Below are positions 7,033 through 10,192 of a stretch of 10,192 nucleotides of DNA, piece by piece. Made by a program: the position numbers and the translations under genes. This DNA comes from Actinomycetes bacterium (lineage in GTDB: Bacteria > Actinomycetota > Humimicrobiia > Humimicrobiales > Humimicrobiaceae). Positions within the stretch are counted from its first letter, which is position 1, and each line of letters opens with the position of its first letter. The stretch spans positions 1 to 10,192 of the forward strand of contig JAUVXY010000042.1 in the NCBI GenBank assembly GCA_030603375.1. Reading direction: 5' to 3'. A model generated the notes under the pieces. The model was not told where the DNA came from, made no database searches, and saw only the letters and a program-made list of their open reading frames with translations.

Positions 7033-8785
7033 TTCCCAAAATTATAGTAATATCAACATTTTCAGCATTATCCTGTGAACTCTTTATGACGCCGGCACCA
7101 AGAAATTCCTGTATTTGTCTGGCCAGCTCTTCCACTCCATCTCTGGAAGTGGAGTAAATTATTTCAGTTTGCGTATAATCCCAATTGTCAGCATCCCTGG
7201 TTTCCGCTACTTCTAAAACTTTCTCCTGCGCATTAAAATGTTCACTAATTAATCCGGCAACAGTTGCGGCAAGTTTACTTGTCCCTTCTCCATTTAATAC
7301 ATTTATCTTTATTGCTTCATCCGATGCCTCAGATTCTTCATCCTCGAGTGGTTTGTATTCATAATCATGGCCCAACACAATTATAATGTCTGGCTCTGCT
7401 TTAACTTCTTCTCTTACAGATATATTTCCGGCTTTTAGCACATCCTTTATGTCCTCTGCTGCAGCCATCACGTACGCTTCACCTGAATTAACTATAATTT
7501 CTGTAGTATTAGAATTATCTGCGTTTCCTATTTTGGCAATATTATATTTATCTTTGCCATTATCATATTTTAAATTCATTAAAATTTCAGAAACACTGGC
7601 AGCAAGACCGGGTGTCCCGACACCATTTAACACGGCTAAACTGACAGTCTCGCCGGTAACAGTTTCCTCTTCTTCTACCGTTTCTTCCTGTGCAAATATT
7701 TCAGAAACTTGCGATATATCGGGAACATAAAATATGCTTCCTTCCAGATCCACTGACGTAACATCCAAAGCAAAAGATTTATTCTTTTCCGCTTCTATCT
7801 CAGAAAAGGTTGCTATTAGTTTGCACAATTCTTCATCGTTTAGATCAGTGTCAATATAATTTTTAATTAAAGCCAAATTAGATGATAAATCTTCCTCATT
7901 TTCTCCAGCAATTTCTTTTACTATGGAGTTAATAATCAATCTTTGTTTTAAAATATTTTCTATTGGAACATCGCCTCTGATACCGCTAAAATACAGGAGG
8001 AAATTTACAGCCGTTTTCCCATTGATTAAATTTACTCCCTGTTTTAGCTCTTCCTCTAAATTATCGCTCCCTTTTATGACAACAGGCTCATCAAGTTTAA
8101 TTTCTATTCCATCTAATTTATTTACGGCAGTATAGACATCGATAAGTATGTGGTGGTCTGCCCCCATGCCTAATCCAGTCTCCAAAGTCAGGCGCATCAG
8201 GTCCATTCCTCCATATTTTACAGACTTATCTACACTTTCCAATCCGAACCCTGGAATTTCCATTAAAGTCTTCGTCGGTACGTGCAAAGAAACTAACTCT
8301 TCTCTGCTGCTATTATAATTTGTAAATAAAATAGAATTTATTTCAGGCTCCAGTAAATTTTCCCTCGCGCCTGCAATTACAATATTTACATCCTGCTCCA
8401 GCTGCAGAAGCTGCGGTATGGTAATGCTTTCCTCTTCAGATATTTCACCTCGTGAAAAATATTTATTTTTTATGAACCTATATCCAAATACAACTCCTGT
8501 CGCTACCAGTGTCAATACAGCCATTATCAAAATGGTAGACAGTATCAGTTTTTTCCTCTTGCGGCGCTCTTTTATTCTTTTAATACGGTAGCCATCACCT
8601 GCGTGATCTTTCTTATCGTAATCCACAAATTCAAAATCATCATCATTAAAAAAATCATCTCCAGGATTTTTGTCGTCCTTGTCTCTATCGTTATAGCTTT
8701 CATACTCATGATAATTTTCTTCTTTTTTATAATCTTCTTCCTCGCGGCCGGAACTGCCGTTAAAATTTTTATCTTCTGGTGACAT
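7013..8785 (-). CDS. Membrane-anchored divergent LCP-domain protein with two LytR_C domains
   Basis: Numbering here starts at ATG 8783-8785 (590 residues). A cytoplasmic N-terminus of about 65 residues, very rich in Asp/Glu, is followed by a basic stretch (67-79) and one membrane segment (about 80-104), with the rest outside the cell. An LCP (LytR-CpsA-Psr) domain spans about 132-330: DVNIVIAGAREN, then LVSLHVPTKTLMEIPGFG, then KSVKYGGMDLMRLTLETGLGMGADHHILIDV align with its conserved blocks. Two LytR_C domains follow (about 381-475 and 492-587), each starting with a VLNGxGT motif and ending with an IIVLGHDY or IIILGSDY strand. LCP enzymes attach wall polymers to peptidoglycan using polyprenyl-phosphate substrates, but here the usual 'IPRDT' reads VPTKT, the acidic 'R.D' block reads EINSI, and the 'R.R.D..GR..RQ' block has lost its arginines. 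It may be a binding or scaffold protein rather than a ligase. It lies one base after yqeK and overlaps rsfS. Confidence 0.85.
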   Translation of the reverse strand: MSPEDKNFNGSSGREEEDYKKEENYHEYESYNDRDKDDKNPGDDFFNDDDFEFVDYDKKDHAGDGYRIKRIKERRKRKKLILSTILIMAVLTLVATGVVFGYRFIKNKYFSRGEISEEESITIPQLLQLEQDVNIVIAGARENLLEPEINSILFTNYNSSREELVSLHVPTKTLMEIPGFGLESVDKSVKYGGMDLMRLTLETGLGMGADHHILIDVYTAVNKLDGIEIKLDEPVVIKGSDNLEEELKQGVNLINGKTAVNFLLYFSGIRGDVPIENILKQRLIINSIVKEIAGENEEDLSSNLALIKNYIDTDLNDEELCKLIATFSEIEAEKNKSFALDVTSVDLEGSIFYVPDISQVSEIFAQEETVEEEETVTGETVSLAVLNGVGTPGLAASVSEILMNLKYDNGKDKYNIAKIGNADNSNTTEIIVNSGEAYVMAAAEDIKDVLKAGNISVREEVKAEPDIIIVLGHDYEYKPLEDEESEASDEAIKINVLNGEGTSKLAATVAGLISEHFNAQEKVLEVAETRDADNWDYTQTEIIYSTSRDGVEELARQIQEFLGAGVIKSSQDNAENVDITIILGSDYTRK

Positions 8786-8786
8786 A

Positions 8787-9449
8787 TTACTTACCTCCAC
8801 ATATACTATTCCAAATTTTACTTGTATCAGGATGCAGCAGTTTATTTCTTTTTATGACATAAATTATAGTACTTCTGTAAATCTCAAGTAAACATAAATT
8901 AATATTATTAATGGATAAATTTCTAAAATTATCTATGCCTTCATAACTTCTGCCTTCTTCAACCTTGTCAGATATAAATAATATCTTATCTTCAAGGCTC
9001 ATATCGCAGTACCCGATAGTATGGAATTTAATTGCTTTCAGTATTTTCTCATCACTGATGCCAAAATCCCTTTTAACTAAATAATCGCCCACAAAACCAT
9101 GTATTAGAGACTGGCAGTTCAGTTCAAACTTATTTATATTTAATTTATTTTTTTTTACTGTTTCAACCAGTTCCATGTAGTCATATATTTTACCATAATC
9201 ATGGAGTATGCATGAAACACTTAACCGATAATATATTTCTCTTTTGCTGTCTTCTGTGTGCTTGCCCTCTGTCTCATCACGCTTAGCTTCTGGTTTAAAA
9301 TGCAGATTAGCAAGTTTCTGAGCATATTTTAAGGTTCCCATGCTGTGAGAGTACAGACCAGGAGGCATAACAGATTTAATTTTTTCTACTAATCCCTTTA
9401 GATTCTCTCTTTGTTTTTCACTTAAAATAAGTTTATCCATATAGCCCAT
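8787..9449 (-). CDS. yqeK: YqeK-type HD-domain Ap4A hydrolase (symmetrical)
   Basis: YqeK proteins are HD-domain metal enzymes that split diadenosine tetraphosphate into two ADP, clearing a stress-linked dinucleotide. The HD ligands can be placed: His35 (YSHSMGTLKYAQKLA), His83-Asp84 (CILHDYGK, 80-87), His117 (LIHGFVGDYL), His143 (IKFHTIGYCDM) and Asp161 (ILFISDKVEEGRSYEGID, 156-173); the last stretch is the typical YqeK 'ADK.E..R.Y.GVD' signature. A charged insert (about 52-72) separates the first helix pair and makes the protein, at 220 residues, longer than the roughly 190 usual. ATG 9447-9449 overlaps nadD by 17 bp; an in-frame ATG at 9438-9440 is an alternative, and neither has a clear ribosome site because the GGGAGGGG in the nadD end is too far upstream. 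It follows nadD, as in Bacillus and many Gram-positives. Confidence 0.93.
   Translation of the reverse strand: MGYMDKLILSEKQRENLKGLVEKIKSVMPPGLYSHSMGTLKYAQKLANLHFKPEAKRDETEGKHTEDSKREIYYRLSVSCILHDYGKIYDYMELVETVKKNKLNINKFELNCQSLIHGFVGDYLVKRDFGISDEKILKAIKFHTIGYCDMSLEDKILFISDKVEEGRSYEGIDNFRNLSINNINLCLLEIYRSTIIYVIKRNKLLHPDTSKIWNSICGGK
8794..8798 (-). promoter_or_regulatory. Ribosome binding site that selects ATG 8785 for the LCP gene
   Basis: The minus strand reads GGAGG (complement of 8794-8798), eight bases before ATG 8783-8785 and inside the last codons of yqeK. A longer reading would begin at GTG 8798-8800, but that codon overlaps this site and has none of its own. The ATG is therefore preferred, which places it one base after the yqeK stop. 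Confidence 0.8.
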
Positions 9450-10134
9450 GCTTTAATATATAGCTGCGCACCCCTCCCGGAAGCAGATAGCTTATCGGTC
9501 TATTATTTTTAACTCTGTTTCGTATGTCTGTAGATGAAATGGCAAGCGCTGGAACTTCCATCACAAATATTTTTTCTCCCTTATTATTTTTTGAATTAAA
9601 CAGCTTTTTTTCTAAACCTTTCATTCGGGATAAATTATAGCCGGGTCTTGTAGCTGCGATAAATTTACAGAGAGAAACTATTTCCTCAGTATTTTTCCAG
9701 GCAAGTATTTCAAGTATTGCATCCGCCCCTGTTATAAAATAAAGAGTTGCATCGGTACCATATATTTTTCTTAGCTCCCTTACGGTATCTATAGTGTAAG
9801 ACTTGCCTTTTCTATCTGTCTCTATCCTTGACACCAAAAAATTTTTATCTGAAGCAGTGGCTATAACTGTCATTAAATATCTATCTTCAGAACTTGCAAT
9901 GTCTTTGCCTACCTTATGAGGCGGATCTCCTGTTGGTATAAAAATAACTTTATCTAAATTAAACTGTCCCAATGCTTCCTGAGCTGTTACCAGATGCCCG
10001 AAGTGGATAGGATTGAAGGTTCCCCCCATAATTCCAATCCTTTGTATGGTTCTCCTGCCTTTTTTTATGTCTTTTTCTGTATCTGTTGTGTAATCCTTGT
10101 CGTTCAACTTTCTTTCTTCCTCGCTTTTATACAT
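9433..10134 (-). CDS. nadD: Nicotinate-nucleotide adenylyltransferase
   Basis: NadD transfers AMP from ATP to nicotinate mononucleotide, the penultimate step of NAD synthesis. The nucleotidyltransferase signature GGTFNPIHFGHL lies at 37-48, followed by FIPTGDPPHK (65-74), SYTIDTVREL (112-121), the FITGADAILEILAWKN block (133-148) and the C-terminal ISSTDIRNRV (199-208), with SSTDIR as the second ATP-binding motif. The end ISYLLPGGVRSYILKHGLYG is typical. At 233 residues it is longer than the usual 190-210 because of about 29 charged residues before the first beta strand (RIGIMGG). ATG 10132-10134 has only a weak AAGAAA upstream, so the true start could be internal, for example the in-frame TTG at codon 10. 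It is the first gene of the cluster in this window; its promoter or upstream partner was not identified in the remaining 58 bp. Confidence 0.95.
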   Translation of the reverse strand: MYKSEEERKLNDKDYTTDTEKDIKKGRRTIQRIGIMGGTFNPIHFGHLVTAQEALGQFNLDKVIFIPTGDPPHKVGKDIASSEDRYLMTVIATASDKNFLVSRIETDRKGKSYTIDTVRELRKIYGTDATLYFITGADAILEILAWKNTEEIVSLCKFIAATRPGYNLSRMKGLEKKLFNSKNNKGEKIFVMEVPALAISSTDIRNRVKNNRPISYLLPGGVRSYILKHGLYG

Positions 10135-10192
10135 TTATTTTCTTATATGCACTTTGCCCCGCACCGGCATCTTAAGTGTGTTTGCATATTAC

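Noticed and set aside
9469..9476. GGGAGGGG as a ribosome binding site for yqeK
   Set aside because: It lies about 20 bases before the first yqeK ATG, too far for initiation, and is explained by the PGG codons of the conserved NadD C-terminus.
10135..10192. Possible 3' end of an upstream gene on the minus strand (frame ending at TAA 10143-10145)
   Set aside because: Only about 15 codons are visible (with cysteines and arginines) and they match no expected neighbour such as obg, proA or proB; another frame stops at once and a short frame ends directly before the nadD ATG. Too short to call.
1..10192. CRISPR array, IS element, prophage or defence system
   Set aside because: No regularly spaced repeats, transposase or integrase motifs, tRNA-like attachment sites or defence-gene families were found; every stretch longer than 300 bases is occupied by a housekeeping or competence gene or by the pfpI-like gene.

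Overview
The window is AT-rich bacterial DNA carrying eight complete genes and one partial gene, almost all conserved housekeeping genes packed tightly on the minus strand. The gene order nadD - yqeK - LCP/LytR_C - rsfS - leuS - comEA - comEC - holA is the conserved chromosomal neighbourhood known from Gram-positive (monoderm) bacteria. Versions of it occur in both Bacillota (Clostridia-like) and Actinomycetota. ComEA with an SLBB plus helix-hairpin-helix layout, and an LCP protein with LytR_C domains, fit a monoderm lineage. I cannot decide between a clostridial lineage and a low-GC deep-branching actinobacterial lineage from the sequence alone.

Layout, read in the direction of transcription (minus strand, from right to left): nadD (9433-10134), yqeK (8787-9449), a membrane-anchored divergent LCP protein (7013-8785), rsfS (6631-7032) and leuS (4088-6595). 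The first four genes overlap or abut by a few bases, and a 35-bp gap precedes leuS, so this looks like one translationally coupled operon whose promoter lies outside the window. A second minus-strand operon follows: comEA (2468-3271), comEC (859-2466) and the first 275 codons of holA (1-827, running off the left edge). A promoter for it is visible at 3319-3347. Between the two operons sits the only plus-strand gene, a PfpI/DJ-1 superfamily protein (3551-4075). It has its own promoter and a cluster of inverted repeats in the 279-bp divergent intergenic region, and it converges on leuS with only 12 bp between the stop codons.

Functions: the right-hand operon combines NAD synthesis (NadD), dinucleotide polyphosphate hydrolysis (YqeK), a cell-envelope protein (LCP), ribosome silencing (RsfS) and tRNA charging (LeuS). 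The left-hand operon encodes DNA uptake (ComEA receptor, ComEC channel) and the clamp-loader delta subunit (HolA). The PfpI-like gene probably responds to stress.

I found no CRISPR array, IS element, tRNA, rRNA or clearly novel system. The points most worth a second look are the LCP protein, which has lost the catalytic arginines and acidic residues of its family while keeping two LytR_C domains; the palindrome-rich operator-like region of the pfpI-like gene; and a ComEC without its C-terminal metallo-beta-lactamase domain.
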